DNA from: Molossus alvarezi
Taxonomy: Eukaryota; Chordata; Mammalia; Chiroptera; Molossidae
Direction: 5' to 3'
NCBI GenBank assembly: GCA_037176705.1
Contig: CM073885.1
Span: 167,886,290-167,950,289, forward strand
DNA: 64,000 nucleotides
Below, one piece after another: positions 47,400 through 59,379 of this stretch. Positions within the stretch are counted from its first letter, which is position 1. Each line of letters begins with the position of its first letter. The notes beneath the pieces were generated by a model. It saw only the letters and a list, made by a program, of their open reading frames with translations, made no database searches and had not been told where the DNA came from. The translations under genes and the position numbers were made by a program.

Positions 47400-47635
47400 T
47401 AAAAGGTAGAAGTACAAATTTCCAGTTATACTATAAGGCACAGGCATGTAAATCACAGCATAGGGAAGAGAGTCAGTAATACTATAATAATTATGTATGA
47501 CAAGGGATGGTCACTAGACTTATTGTGTGATTACTTTGTAAGGTATGTAAATGTTGACTCACTTTGTTGTATACCTGAAACTACCATAACATAGTATGTC
47601 AACTATAATTAAAAATAAATTCAAATTAGTTAATT
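47400..47635 (+). mobile_element. L1 3' end
   Basis: Sense L1 3' UTR: GAAGTACAAATTTCCAGTTA, TAAATCACAGCATAGGGAAG, GAGTCAGTAATACTATAATA, CACTAGACTTATTGTGTGAT, TTGTATACCTGAAACTACC and TATGTCAACTATAATTAAAA. Same family as the ends at 16271 and 42785. Confidence 0.82.
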
Positions 47636-48454
47636 TGTTAATTAATTTTTTAAAAGACAGAAATCTCTGTACATTCTATAATATAAATATAGTACTTAAT
47701 TGTCTAATTAAGAAATTTATCTTTTAAAATAATGGGAGCATTTGACATGAACAAAGCTATTTCTATATTTGTCTTAATGATCAAGGAAGAAATTCCCCAG
47801 TGGGTAGTATAGATTTAATGATGCCGTTGTTTGGGGGAATATGATCATTTTGCTAAAAGCCATCCTCTGACCAGTGTGATGAAGCCTTTTATAGGTCAAA
47901 TTCGCAAAGGAAGAAGGAAACTAAACATGGTTAGAAATACAATTTGAGAACTACATTTCAAACAATTCGAAGAACAACAAGTATGTTCCAATATTAAATA
48001 ATTCTGAATGTTGTTGGTAATAATAATTTCCCCCTATTATTTTAAGAATTGTTATATACTTTATCCTTCCTCTTTGAAAAATTAAATGAGGTACTAAAGC
48101 TCAAGAATGTACAAGTAGATTATAGGTAAACTTGAGGCAGAACTACAACCAGAAACTTATCTGAAGTATATCGCATGACCTACCAGACAGAATCACCTTA
48201 GTAAGCAGGAAATGATTGATGAAAGTTGATTATTTTCCAAGCTCTGTCACATACTAGAGGCATTTGAGGATGTTCACTCATGGGAACAGGATTCTGATGA
48301 CCAAGTTTTTATATTCTTAGCATCAAAGTCATAAAGGATGTTAAATAGGTCACTCTGTCCAGTTACTCATACACCATGTACCTAGGCAGCTCTTAATATT
48401 TGAATTTTACTTTTATTTAAATGATTTTTAAAAATTAATGTATGCTATTCCAAC
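47636..48454. other. Intronic stretch, mostly unrecognised
   Basis: A possible decayed MIR at 48030-48150 (AATTAAATGAGGTACTAAAG, GAGGCAGAACTACAACC) is too weak to call firmly. Confidence 0.4.
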
Positions 48455-48585
48455 TGAACACTAAATTCTTTGAAACAAGGACTGTGACTATAAGAAATCA
48501 TTTTATCTTAACTACCTGGCACAGGAACTCATAAGCAGTATGTCTTCCATTATTATTCAATGACTGAATAAATGAAAAAAATTAA
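48455..48585 (+). mobile_element. L2 3' end
   Basis: Sense L2 tail: CACTAAATTCTTTGAAACAA, GGACTGTGACTATAAG, AACTACCTGGCACAGGAACT, TCAATGACTGAATAAATG, in consensus order. Confidence 0.7.
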
Positions 48586-49389
48586 ATATGTAAGATGAGT
48601 TTTTAATTCTGAGAATTGTAAAAGTAGTAATACCCAAGAATTAATGTATTTTACTTTATTGAAGTATCTTGTGTGTAATGACCAATGGAAATATTGAATT
48701 CCTACAATATGACAATGAAAGCTAAGTAATTGCTTCTGCTTCAGTAAATGAATGAACCAGTTTTGAATATTAGAGGTTCTTCACAAAGTACTTTTTTATA
48801 CAATAGCAACTTATTGAAATGTTTCCAACTTTGATTGGTTAGGGTCACTGAAAGAATGCTTAAGGATGGAAAAGTCAATATTTTAGGAAAGCCAAACTCT
48901 TCTAGAGGAGACAGCAGTTTAGAAAATTTCTAAGATAGTATTTTTGTTAAGTTTTAAATCACTAGATTTAAAAAATGAGATGTTGCTTCTAAATGGCATA
49001 GGTAGCCTAAATAACTACACAAATCTAAGTAGGTCAGAGATTATTAATGCAGAAAAACTAGAAAAGTTACAGAAATAAACCCTTTGCTAGAAAAATAATT
49101 CAAATAAATTATGAAGCACAATTCTTACTAATGATCAGAAGCTTGAGACATTTAAACACTCTACATTTTTATATCCCCACTACATCTTATGTCTTTGATA
49201 TGACAATTTACACACTTTATATGGTGTATCCATTAACAAATTATTTTAGTTATAGTTATTTTTAATACTTTTTTAACCTTTATACTAGAGTTATATGTGA
49301 TTTACCCACCATCATCACCATATTGGAGTATTCTGAATTTAACTATACTTTTACCTTTACCACTGAGTGTTACAGTTTTATATAATTTC
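48586..49389. other. Intronic stretch with nothing recognised
   Basis: AT-rich; no exon or repeat family assigned. Confidence 0.5.
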
Positions 49390-51718
49390 TTTTACCAATT
49401 AGCATGATTTTATTTCAACTTGAAGAACTCCCTTTAAAATTTCCTATGAGGCTGGTCTAGTGGGGATGAACTTCTACAGCTTTTGTTTGTCTAAAACATT
49501 CTTTATCTCTCCTTCAATTCTGAAGGACAACAGCCTGAGAGAGTGTTCTTAGTTGGCCCTTTGAGTATCTCATCCCTCTCTCACCAGCCCGAAAGATTTC
49601 TGCTGAAAAATCCATTGGAAGTCTTATGTGGATTCCCTTGCAAGTAACAGATTGCTTTTCCTTGCTGCTTTTAAATTTTTTCTTCATCTTAAAACCTGAT
49701 AATTTCATTATAATGTCTCCATGTGAGTCTCTTTTGATTCATCTTGTTTGGTATTTGGGGGTTTCTGGGATCTGGATGTCTGTTTTTGTCCCCAGGTTAG
49801 GGAAATTTTCAGCCACTATTTCTTTAAGTAAGATTTATGCCCCACGCTGGCCATTTTGGCTCAGGGGTTAGAGCATCAGCTCATGGACCAAAGGATCATG
49901 GATTCAGTTCTGGTCAAGGGCACATACTTGGGTTGCAGGTTTGATTCCCAGTCCTGACCAGGTGGTGCAATCCATGTGTCTCTCTCACGTCGATGTTTTT
50001 CTCTCCCTCCCTCCCTCCCTCCCTCCCTCCCTCCCTTCCACTCCACCTAAAAGAGTCAATGGAAAAATATCCTTGGATGAGGATTAACAACAATAATAAA
50101 AAATTCTGCCCCTTTCTTTCTCCTTTATCTTTCTGAGATCTCTATAATGTAAATATTGATTCACTTGATGGTGTCCTATATGTCCCTTAACCTATCATCA
50201 ATCTTTTCATTCTTTTTTCTTTTTGCTCCTCTGATTGGATGAATTCCACTGCCCTGTCTTCAAGAGCATTGATTCCATCTTCTACTTAATCTAGCCTGCT
50301 ATTGAACCCCTCTATTAACATTTTCAGGTCAGTTATTGTATGCTTCAGATATATTTCTATTTAGTAGTTTTTAATATTTTTCTCTCTTTGCTGAAATTCT
50401 CCATTGCTCTTCTGACCTCAGTGAGCATCTTTATGACTTATTTTGGACTCATTTAGACAAATCATTTACCTCCCTTTTATTAAGATCTGTCTCTAGAAAT
50501 CTTGTTCTTTTATTTTAAACATATTCCCTTGTTTCTTCATTTTTCTTGAGTGTGTTGGTTTCTACACATTAGATAAAATAGCTACCCTTCCAGTCTTGTC
50601 AGAGGGGACTTGTGTAGGAGATGAAACTCATCAATCAGCCAGGCTGAAGCACTCTTGTGATTGTCCAAGACATCATGTTGTTCTCAGTGGCTGAGAGTGT
50701 TCTAAAACCTATTAGTGTGATAAAGGGGAAGATCATAGGCAGCACCTAGATGCAGGCTCATTTGTCACTGGACCCTCGGGCAGCAGCTGGGAAAGTATGC
50801 AGTCAAACACCTTCTAGGGAGAAATTGGGAAATAGATGTTTTTCCCTGCTCTGTCTGCACTGAGTCTGGGAGTTTAATCATGGGAGTGCTTCTGCACCCA
50901 TTTTGAAACTTCTTTGTTTGTTATAATCTCTGACTGTATTTGCAAGCCCTGTTGGCTATCAGAGCAAGGTGATTTCGGTGCCCAAATCTTGATGGCAACC
51001 ATAAAAGTTGGGGCACTATGTGTACACAGTTCCTTTCAGATAAATACTGGAAACGTGGTTTTATTGTTGGAGAGAGAAGGGGAAGGGAGTGCCCACCAGC
51101 TCTTTTGGATTCTGGGTAGGATAGCATTCAGTACCTAGATGAATGCCAATTAGATGCTGGAGCTTGTAATGCAGCAGCTTGTAATGTTCAGTTATACCCC
51201 TGCAAAGAAAAGATTGGGAGATGGGCATTTTTGCCTGCTCGCTCTCTGCTGGATCCTGGGAGGATAGCCATGGCAAATACTCAAGGGTAAGCCTGTTAAC
51301 AGTTACTTCTTTGTCTGCTACAGGCCTGTGGAACTCATGAATGCAAATCCTCTTGTCTGTCACAACTGGGTAATCTAGGGAACCTGTCCCTCAGGTGGTA
51401 CCACAAAAAACTGGGTGCCAGACTTGCATGTAAGCTCGTTCCAGGGAGATGCTAATGACCTTGTTTTATTCTTGGAGTGAGCAAAAGGGATATGGCAGGG
51501 GAGGTGCCCACTGGCTCTTGGGCCCAAAGAGGATCACAGTCAATACCTTGATATGCACAGTTTCAATGTAGGTATGTGCTCAGTCACCCAATGCATAGCA
51601 GTCACTAATCTAGTTTCTCCCCAAGGACATTGCTTTGTGTGTAGCTATACACCGTGTGTGTCCATGGAGGAAGGGACTTCAGGAGCCTCCCATGTTGCCA
51701 TCTTGGTCAAAAACTCTC
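49390..51718 (-). mobile_element. 5' part of an old L1 (5' UTR and ORF1 region), antisense
   Basis: The + strand carries the complement of an ancient L1 5' region: TTCTGCTGAAAAATCCATTG, TTTCAGCCACTATTTCTTTA, CTGCCCCTTTCTTTCTCC, AGAGCATTGATTCCATCTTC, CAGGTCAGTTATTGTATGC, GTGAGCATCTTTATGAC and, at the far end, CATGTTGCCATCTTGG near 51690, the complement of the CCAAGATGGC-type motif found at L1 5' ends. The 5' end therefore lies near 51718 on the reverse strand. No intact frame remains. A VES SINE interrupts it at 49844-50100. Confidence 0.65.
49844..50100 (+). mobile_element. VES-type SINE (older) in L1
   Basis: Head ACGCTGGCCATTTTGGCTCA, GGTTAGAGCATCAGCTCATG, box B region GATTCAGTTCTGGTCAAGG, TCTCTCACGTCGATG, a (CCCT)n run at 50007-50035 and tail ATATCCTTGGATGAGGATTA. 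Flanks share TGCCCC only (ATGCCCC before, CTGCCCC after), so the target-site duplication is doubtful. Confidence 0.92.
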
Positions 51719-53220
51719 AGTATTAAGTTATACTCAAAAGCACAGTAAAGATAGGATTCTGTTCCGAATGGGTCATCTGGTACAGGGATGAACTCGGAAA
51801 CAGAGTGAAGAAACACACAGGGTAAAGTATGCGGGAAGGGGTGTGGAGCTTCCATGCCCTCTCTGGGCCCAACTCTCCCACCACCCCAATGCTCTCTCAC
51901 CCAATAGCTCTCTGTCATACAATCTTGATTTTTTTTTTTCTTTTTCAATCAGATATTTACTGACCTGGAAAACAGGTTTTGCTCTTTTAGTTCTATGAGA
52001 TTCATTTACTGTATAACATTTTTTGGCAACATGATTTTTTTAACCACACAGAAAATCCAATACTTAGAGCTAAGCAAAAGTGTTAGCTTCTTGTTTGTTT
52101 GTGTTTTGGTTTTAAATAGAGAAAAAACAATGTCAGTTAAAACAAATATATGAATTCTCATTGGAGGCTATTAAACTGTGTTCCAATTTATATTTTATGT
52201 TAATAGTTTTATAATAAACATGGGTAGATCGACTCATTAGAACATGATATATAGCACTAACGATCTGTCCCAATGTACTTCATGTAGGCTTCAGAAATCT
52301 TAGCCTGGGGTCCTTTAAACTACCTTGCAGACTCCTAGAAGCAATGCAACAAAGACAGAAATGCAGGCATTATGCATTGAAGGAGAATATTTCTATTCAT
52401 ATTAAAAGAATTTCTTCAGTATGGAAGAGTATAATTCTATGTATGGAAGAGATATGTTGAGGTCTTTTATAAGTGATTCTAGTTTTCCTGAATGTTTTCC
52501 TTTCTGTCTTGGCATTTGTCAATGTATTCAAAATTCATTCAAATCACTTGGGCTGCATTTTGAAAGTGGCTCATGGAAATTTAAGCAGAAAATACCCATT
52601 AACATTAATTGACTTCCTAAGGCAAAATTCCCCCATACTGGGCTCAATGTTAACCTCAGTATGATTAGATTTTACCAAATATTTAGAGAGTACTCAATTC
52701 TTTAACAATATTCTAAATGCTATTTATTAAATTGGAAAATGTTTCTTTTATTCATTCTCTCTTTCTATTGTTTTAACAGTAGATATTGTGGTCTTTTACC
52801 CCTACGTACCATTAAATCAAAAGAATAAAGTGTTAACATTTTATTTACAGAGATATAATAAATACTTTAAAACAATTAGAATAAACCGTGTGCCTTAACA
52901 AACTGCATTCATGCTGAAGTTTCAGTCTTCTTAACAAGTGATGGCCAAAATCCAAACTGTAGAATAATACTCAGAAACTTTAAATTAAATTTAGATACCA
53001 TCAATGTCTTCATCCGCAGTATCATGAAACATGATTTCATCATCATCTCCAGAACAAATGTATCTGTTTCATTGATTCTTGTATGCTCTGAAAGCTCACC
53101 GTATGCCAAATGCTATTTCAGTAACAGAATTTCAATTAACTGTATAAAATTTAAGCAGCACAACTACTAGAGTTGAAGGCTAGATCCGTGTTTTTGCGAA
53201 GGCTCCCACCAGAATTGATA
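51719..53220. other. Intronic stretch with nothing recognised
   Basis: AT-rich sequence leading to exon B. No further exon or family assigned; an L2-like trace near 52675-52730 is too weak to call. Confidence 0.5.
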
Positions 53221-53251
53221 TGTTTTTCTCATTGTCTTTCTTCTGCTCTGA

Positions 53252-53563
<312 letters not shown>

Positions 53564-53586
53564 TAATTCTTTGTTTTGGATTGGTT

Positions 53587-53610
53587 TGTGTGTGTGTGTG
53601 TGTGTGTGTG
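53587..53610. repeat. (TG)n microsatellite
   Basis: Twelve TG units, about 200 bp downstream of exon B. Confidence 0.95.
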
Positions 53611-54997
53611 TTTTGTATTCTTATATCATTGGCATTATGATCCATGGATTTTATAAATTATTGAATAATTATATTCTTGTGATATTATAATGAAATAACT
53701 AAGAAAAAGTATTTTCAATTTGGAATGCAATAATTTTTGTATTTGTTTGTTTGGGCCTTGTCAGTTTCTGTGATTTTTTTGGTTATATCTTCAATAGTAT
53801 TTGTAAACATGAAAACTTGTATGACTCAATGACCCAGTCCTGAAGTTGTTCCCAGACAGCCTTTCACCAGTGGTTATTGCAAGTCAATAGGAAAGATTCA
53901 TTAGAGATCTAAGTGATAGAAAAGGGAACTTAAAATTATGATTTGTTTTATTTTACCAAATTGACAGAGTAAACAATGGAAACTTACTAAGTTATAGTCT
54001 TAAATTTAAGGACCATCTAAATAAGAATAACAGAGTGTTTGGCTTTAAACTATATTGACAATATAATTAAGGTCTATTAGACAACCTAAACTTTTGGGAG
54101 AAGAAAACAAAAACTATATGAATAAAATTCCAGGAACAACAGATGTGATATTTTTGGCAGTCAGTAAGCATAAGAGAATTTCTGACCATGTGGATTGAAA
54201 TTGGCATTATTAACCCATAGATTGATGGGTATTTATAATGATACAGGCTCAATATCTTATTTTCAATTGAAGTATTTTTTCTTAGCAAAGGAATCCCTGG
54301 CTATTAAGAGAATGCTGACAATTTAAAAGGAATTCACTTTGGTCAAGTCTTCTGAAGTCTTTCTTTTCTATAAAGTGAAGCATAGTTATATTTAAATTAA
54401 ATAGGCCAACTTTTGGTAATTCGTAACCAGGCTAGATGTTTCTACTCCTTTGAAGAATCTTGCATGTGCAATTAATCATTTGCTTGGGATAATAATATAA
54501 AGAGATTATAGTATAGGATCTGTTCTGCTTGGTGCTTCTGTATCCAGAGCTGTGTTTTGATATCATAGTCCACCATGTTCTTGTATCACTCCCTGGAAAC
54601 TGAGAACATATCAATCAAATTTTCATTATAATGTAGTCTGCTGCTGGGATTGCAGAGTGATGTTACAGAATGTTAGTTTTAAACAGTTTTAACCAACAGT
54701 GGTAAAGTTTCTGGAAAGATGTAGGGTCAGTAAGTCTAGAGTCTTAAACCTCACTAACTGTAGCCTTTGTCAAAAAAAAGGTTTGTGTTCTTATTGTGGT
54801 CTCTAGTCTTTATTATCAAACTACCATCTCCGTTTACACTGCTCTCAATGGGTGTCTTGCATCGAAGAGTAACAGTTTATTTGTCCTATTCTTTCTTTAC
54901 AATGGGTTTAATATTTAATTTTTTTCCTTTATTTTAATCAAAGAAGAAAATTTATTATGGTTTTTTCTGTTTTCACATGGGAAATATTAAGCTGATA
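53611..54997. other. Intronic stretch with nothing recognised
   Basis: AT-rich; no exon or repeat family assigned. Confidence 0.5.
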
Positions 54998-55016
54998 GGC
55001 AATTTTAACACTTTTT

Positions 55017-55309
55017 AAAAAAAATTTCTTTATTGATTTTAGAGAAAGAGGAAAGGAGAGGGAGAAAGAGATAGAAATATTGATGAGAGAGAGCATAGAT
55101 TGGTTGCCCCCTGCATGCCCCCCACTAGGGACTTGGCCCACAACCTGGACATGTGCCCTGACCAGGAATTGAACTGGTGACCTCTTGATGCATGGATCAA
55201 TGCTCAACCACCAACCTTCAACCTTCTCCTTCAAGGATTTACACATAATGCCTCTAACCTATCTACCTGACCTAATCTCTTAGCAAATATCTCCATTTGC
55301 CTCATGCAT
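55017..55309 (-). mobile_element. Chimeric SINE: second-subfamily VES body with an L2-derived 5' end
   Basis: Bases 55020-55208 are a reverse-strand SINE: TTTCTTTATTGATTTTAGAG tail, GGTTGCCCCCTGCATGCC, ACATGTGCCCTGACCAGG, TTGAACTGGTGACCTCTTG and CTCAACCACC. Where the first part of the head should follow (GAGCCACACCGGCTGGGC in relatives), about 97 bp of unrelated DNA follow instead (55211-55306). The 19-bp target-site duplication GGCAATTTTAACACTTTTT flanks the whole unit (54998-55016 and 55310-55328), so SINE and extra segment entered together. The extra segment reads, in SINE sense, like the L2 antisense sequence at 6683-6776. Confidence 0.88.
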
Positions 55310-55328
55310 GGCAATTTTAACACTTTTT

Positions 55329-55560
55329 TAAAATTTATTTTTATTGTTGGAAGTATTACAGATGTCTTTCCTTTCCCCCCATTGACTGGCTCCTCCCGGT
55401 TTCTTCCCTCCCTCCCTCCTCGCACCATCCATTGGTTAAGCACACATGCATATAAGTTCTTTGGTTTATCTCTCTCCCCCTACCCCATTTTCCTCTGAGG
55501 TTTGTTAGTCTGTTTCCTTCTTCCATGTCTCTGGATCTATTTTGTTCATCAGCTTATTTT
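55329..55560 (-). mobile_element. Bat L1 3' end, short
   Basis: The reverse strand carries a short truncated L1 3' UTR; the + strand shows TTTTTATTGTTGGAAGTATT, ACAGATGTCTTTCC, CACATGCATATAAGTTCTTT, TCCATGTCTCTGGATCTATT and TTGTTCATCAGCTTA, a combination seen in vespertilionid-type L1 3' ends. TTTTAACACTTT occurs at its left (within 55310-55328) and right (55560-55571), a plausible target-site duplication. Confidence 0.7.
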
Positions 55561-55571
55561 TTTAACACTTT

Positions 55572-55875
55572 CTTGATATTCTCTGATTGTTTTCCTGTTG
55601 AACATCAGTCCTTCTGAACACTCAGTTCTAAAGAAGTCATTAGATTATGATTTGCCTTACTGTCCTGTCTCCTTATTAGAAAGCAGTTTTTCATTTCCTG
55701 TTCTACCTTTTTTTCTGATAATTGTTATAAATTTTATTTTGCAGAGGCAAAGTTCTATTTGTAAAATTTGCCACAATGAAAGTACCTGTGCATTTGGGAT
55801 GAGAGATATATGCTCCTGGGACTTCTAGAAAAAAAATATTTATAATCATGACAGCATAAAGTCATTGTCTGCAGC
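55572..55875. other. Intronic stretch with nothing recognised
   Basis: No exon or repeat family assigned. Confidence 0.45.
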
Positions 55876-56105
55876 CCAGCCAGCGTGGCTCAGTGATTGA
55901 GCATTGTCCAGGGACCAAGAGGTCACTGGTTTGATTCCCGGTCAGGGCGCATGCCCAGGTTTCAGGCTCAATCCCCTGTGGAGGGCTTGCAGGAGGCAGC
56001 AATCGATGTTCCTCTCTCTCATCATTGATGTTTCTATCTCTCCCTCTCCCTTCTTCTCTCTCTCTCAGAATAAAAAAATCCATAGAAAAATATTTTTAAA
56101 AAAAT
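55876..56105 (+). mobile_element. VES-related SINE, second subfamily
   Basis: Head CAGCCAGCGTGGCTCAGTGA, ACCAAGAGGTCACTGG, box B region TTTGATTCCCGGTCAGG, GCGCATGCCCAGG, GCTTGCAGGAGGCAGC, TCTCATCATTGATGTTTC and tail AGAATAAAAAAATCC. Target-site duplication not clear. Confidence 0.94.
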
Positions 56106-56269
56106 ATTTACATAATGTACTGTCCTTGATAGAATGCTTTCACATACATGATAGTTTTCAATTCTTCAACAATATCCTATATTCTTATTGTTTTTAGCTT
56201 TCACAAAGATGTTGGCACATAGAAGGTGATTAATAAATGTGCCTGGCTTAAAAATGGAATTAGATCATG

Positions 56270-56400
56270 CGCAATTAGCTTTATTTTATAACTAAGCAGA
56301 CTAGGTCAGAAAGGTTAAATGACATGCTGGAGTTTGCAGAGCTACGTGGGGGTAAATCCAGGACTAAAAACCTTAATTTGGTGACTCCACAAGACCTCAA
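56270..56400 (-). mobile_element. MIR SINE fragment
   Basis: Antisense MIR core: TTATTTTATAACTAAGCAG, CTAGGTCAGAAAGGTTAAAT, GACATGCTGGAGTTTGCAG, AGCTACGTGGGGGTAAATCC and AGGACTAAAAACC, matching the antisense of the MIR core and box B region. A preceding GGCACATAGAAGGTGATTAA at 56209-56228 resembles an L2/MIR tail. Confidence 0.7.
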
Positions 56401-56715
56401 CATTTTTTCCCCCAAGGAGATTATGTGTGACAATTTACAAATGTATCTCTCATTTGTTTTTCAATAAATAATTGTTGATGTTTAGTATTTAATAATTTTT
56501 TATCTGATTCCAATATATTACACAATTTTTATCCCACAAAATCAGAAGCATTCCTATTTAAGTTATAGAGCTAACAAAATAATGAGAATATACAAATATA
56601 AGGAGTATAATTTTGTGTTTCTGTCTAAGTTAAACTTATAGAAGCAAAATTATAGATAGAAAGTAAGTGTAATTCTTTCTGAAATAAGTTGCTTTTATGG
56701 TAATGCCAGCTATGT

Positions 56716-56748
56716 TTTATTTTATTTTATTATTTTATTTTATTTTAT
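56716..56748. repeat. (TTTTA)n simple repeat
   Basis: Imperfect TTTTA repeat of about six units. Confidence 0.9.
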
Positions 56749-57489
56749 GTAAGAAGAAAAAAATGATTTATGCAGAAACTATCAATAAAGAACTTGGTTA
56801 AATTGTAGAGTCAAACTAGTAATGCATTAAATACATTTATTGAAACAAATTTTATTTTATTACCCTCAGATGATTTATTCTAGTAGCTCATTATGTTTCC
56901 CTTAACAACTCTGAATATATCCGTAGTAAACACTCTAATGACCTCCAATTCTGTCATGTTTTATATGTCATTTCTCAAACAACTTAGGTTTTACAGTGCA
57001 AACTAGGTAATGATCAATGAACTAGAAAATATATTTATACCTCTCATAATAATCCTGCTTGCAATGGGACTGAGATAGGAAAGCACTAACGCCTAAAATG
57101 ATTGATTGCAGATTTGCTCAGACATTCAAGTTCCTGCACCAAAGTCCAGTGTTCTCCTAACCATACTGGTGAGAGAATCCGTGGAGACACAGCTATTTCT
57201 CCCGAGGTCGTAGCTCTGTGTTATCCAACCAAATAGTAGAATTTTGTTTTAAGTTATAGACCTTTTTTGTTACACAGCTGTTTATTTTAGTTAACTTCAA
57301 AAATATAATTTACTTAGGATGAAACCAAAGCCAAAAAGAAACATAACATATTTTTTAAAATGTCCTCTCAAATGATCAACTCTTCACTTTAATGCACTTC
57401 TCAATTTCAGGCTATCCATTTGTTTCTTTTACATAAATTTAATTACCTCATGAAATTAAACATCGTGTCATCTATTTCCTTAAATATAT
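56749..57489. other. Intronic stretch with nothing recognised
   Basis: AT-rich; no exon or repeat family assigned. Confidence 0.5.
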
Positions 57490-57725
57490 TAATAATGGTT
57501 CTGTTCAAGTTTGTGGCTGATAACTCTAATACCTAGATTTCTTATGGGTCTGTTTCTGTCATCTGTTTTTTGTTTTTCTCCTGTAGGTTTTTATTCATGG
57601 CCCATGTCTCCCTGATAGCTAGGTAACTTTTTATCAAATGCTAGGCATTGTCTACAAAATACTAAATTGGTACTGAGAGGTTGTAGATGATGTGTTCTTC
57701 CTCCAGAGAGGGTTTACTATTTTTT
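57490..57725 (-). mobile_element. Possible antisense L1 5'-region fragment
   Basis: ATAATGGTTCTGTTCAAGTT, GCTGATAACTCTAATACC, TATGGGTCTGTTTCTGTC, GGTTTTTATTCATGGCCCAT and CTCCAGAGAGGGTTTACT follow an old L1-associated antisense sequence I recall. The family assignment is tentative. Confidence 0.4.
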
Positions 57726-57965
57726 GTTTGGTGGTGTTGGTAGTGGATGGGACAAATTTATACTGTGCAGTGCTAGCTAAGCCCACTCTAAGTTAAGCAA
57801 CAGTGCTTGTAACCACTGGTCTGTTTCTGATTAGCCTTTACTCTCAGTCTTGTCCTTCAGGAATCTCCACTTAATGCCTGGGTACTTACTATGGACCCTA
57901 AACTCCTGTATTTTCTTCAATGCCATGAGACTGCGTGACGTTCTGTGCAGCTCCTCCGTCTCTAA

Positions 57966-58019
57966 AAAGTCACGCGATACGGCCCCCACTTGAAAGCCTG
58001 TTCTATGCATTTTCTTGTC
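57966..58019 (+). repeat. Dispersed local duplication, unit X copy 1
   Basis: 54-bp segment from AAAGTCACGC through ATGCATTTTCTTGTC, repeated with a single mismatch at 59413-59466. Confidence 0.93.
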
Positions 58020-58227
58020 AGATGTCTTGTTGGGAAGGTGGTGTTGGGTTCTCTTCGTGATTTCCTTTCTCTGGAGTTGTGACTTTTCAAGTCCTCGCTC
58101 TTTGATAGCCACCTGATGCCTTCAGCAGATGCTTTCCACATGTTATTCACCTTTCCTGCTTGATCTCAGTGGTAGAAATAGTCTTATACGAGTTTATCTG
58201 CCATAACCAGAAGTCCTATTCACTTTT

Positions 58228-58466
58228 TTTTTTTTTTAATCCTCACCCAAGGACAATGTTTCCATATTTTGTTCAGATAGAGTGCGAGGGAGAGAGAGAG
58301 AGAAACATCGACATGAAAGGGACACATCGAGTGGCCACCACCTGCATGACTCAACCAGGGCCGGGGACAAACTGCAACCGAGGTACATGCCCTTCGCGGG
58401 AACCGAACCCAGGACTCTCTGGATCGCACGTCAACTCTCTAACCGCTGAGCCAAATCGGCCAGGGC
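58228..58466 (-). mobile_element. VES SINE
   Basis: Reverse-strand VES: T-rich tail and AATCCTCACCCAAGGAC at left, antisense head GCTGAGCCAAATCGGCCAGG at right. The target-site duplication CCTATTCACTTTT lies at 58215-58227 and 58467-58479. Confidence 0.97.
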
Positions 58467-58499
58467 CCTATTCACTTTTAATACAACCTCCAAATTAGA

Positions 58500-58740
58500 A
58501 AAATCTAGCCTTTATTGAGTTCCTCATATATACCAGTTTTTAAGTGCTTAAAATATATCTCATATAATTGTCACAGAAACCTAGAAGTAGTGACATTTAT
58601 TATTTTCAGACCAGGAACCTGGAACACCCAGAGAGGTTAAGTAACTTTCTCACAAATCCATTTGAGGGAGGGTGACCCCCGAGCCTCTAGGCCGAGGCAG
58701 TGCACCGCGCTGCCTCCCCACCAACTGCCTCGTGAAGAAA
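58500..58740 (-). mobile_element. MIR SINE
   Basis: Antisense MIR: CCTTTATTGAGTTCCTCAT, ATATACCAGTTTTTAAGTGC, CATATAATTGTCACAGAAAC, CAGACCAGGAACCTGGAAC, CCAGAGAGGTTAAGTAACTT, CCCCGAGCCTCTAGGC and GCACCGCGCTGCCTC cover almost the whole consensus. Confidence 0.85.
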
Positions 58741-59379
58741 TGACGGAACTGCCTCAGTCACTGTGACGTCACTGACAGTCCTTCCTGGTTAGTTGTCACT
58801 ATACCGTGACTCAGCCAGAGAGCGTGGGAGAATGGTTTGCTTTCCACAGCATCTAATTTTATTACATTTATAAAAGGAAAAGAAGTTGTACATAGGTTAA
58901 AAAATATTAAAAACATGCATTCTTTCTAAGTTAAATGGAATTTGGAAAATTGAATTCCCATTTCCTATTCTGTTAATAACCACCTATATCCCGGGAACCC
59001 AGATTTCTTATATTATTTTAAGTTGTCATTAGTGATGTTTATTTGCTTGATTATAATAACAAGAAACCTGAAAATTTTCATCCATTCATAATTTAACAAG
59101 GACACTACCTATTCATAAAATTTTTGCCAAAAACAGTAGAAATTTGAAGTCAGATTTCTTACAGTCCTTGACTATCCTGGTATACCATCATATTTCAGAA
59201 GTTGCATTTCCTCTGACTTTATCTCCTATTATATTTTGAATTCATTGTTATTTTAGATATAAACTAGGCAAGGATGTGTCTTTTGCAAATTGGGTGATTT
59301 TCTTACCACCTCATGGGAGGAACAGGGTGGCCATCAGTTTTGGACACTGCAATGAAAACATGTCATGCAATCTTCCTGC
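58741..59379. other. Intronic stretch with nothing recognised
   Basis: No exon or repeat family assigned; the duplicated mosaic follows. Confidence 0.5.
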
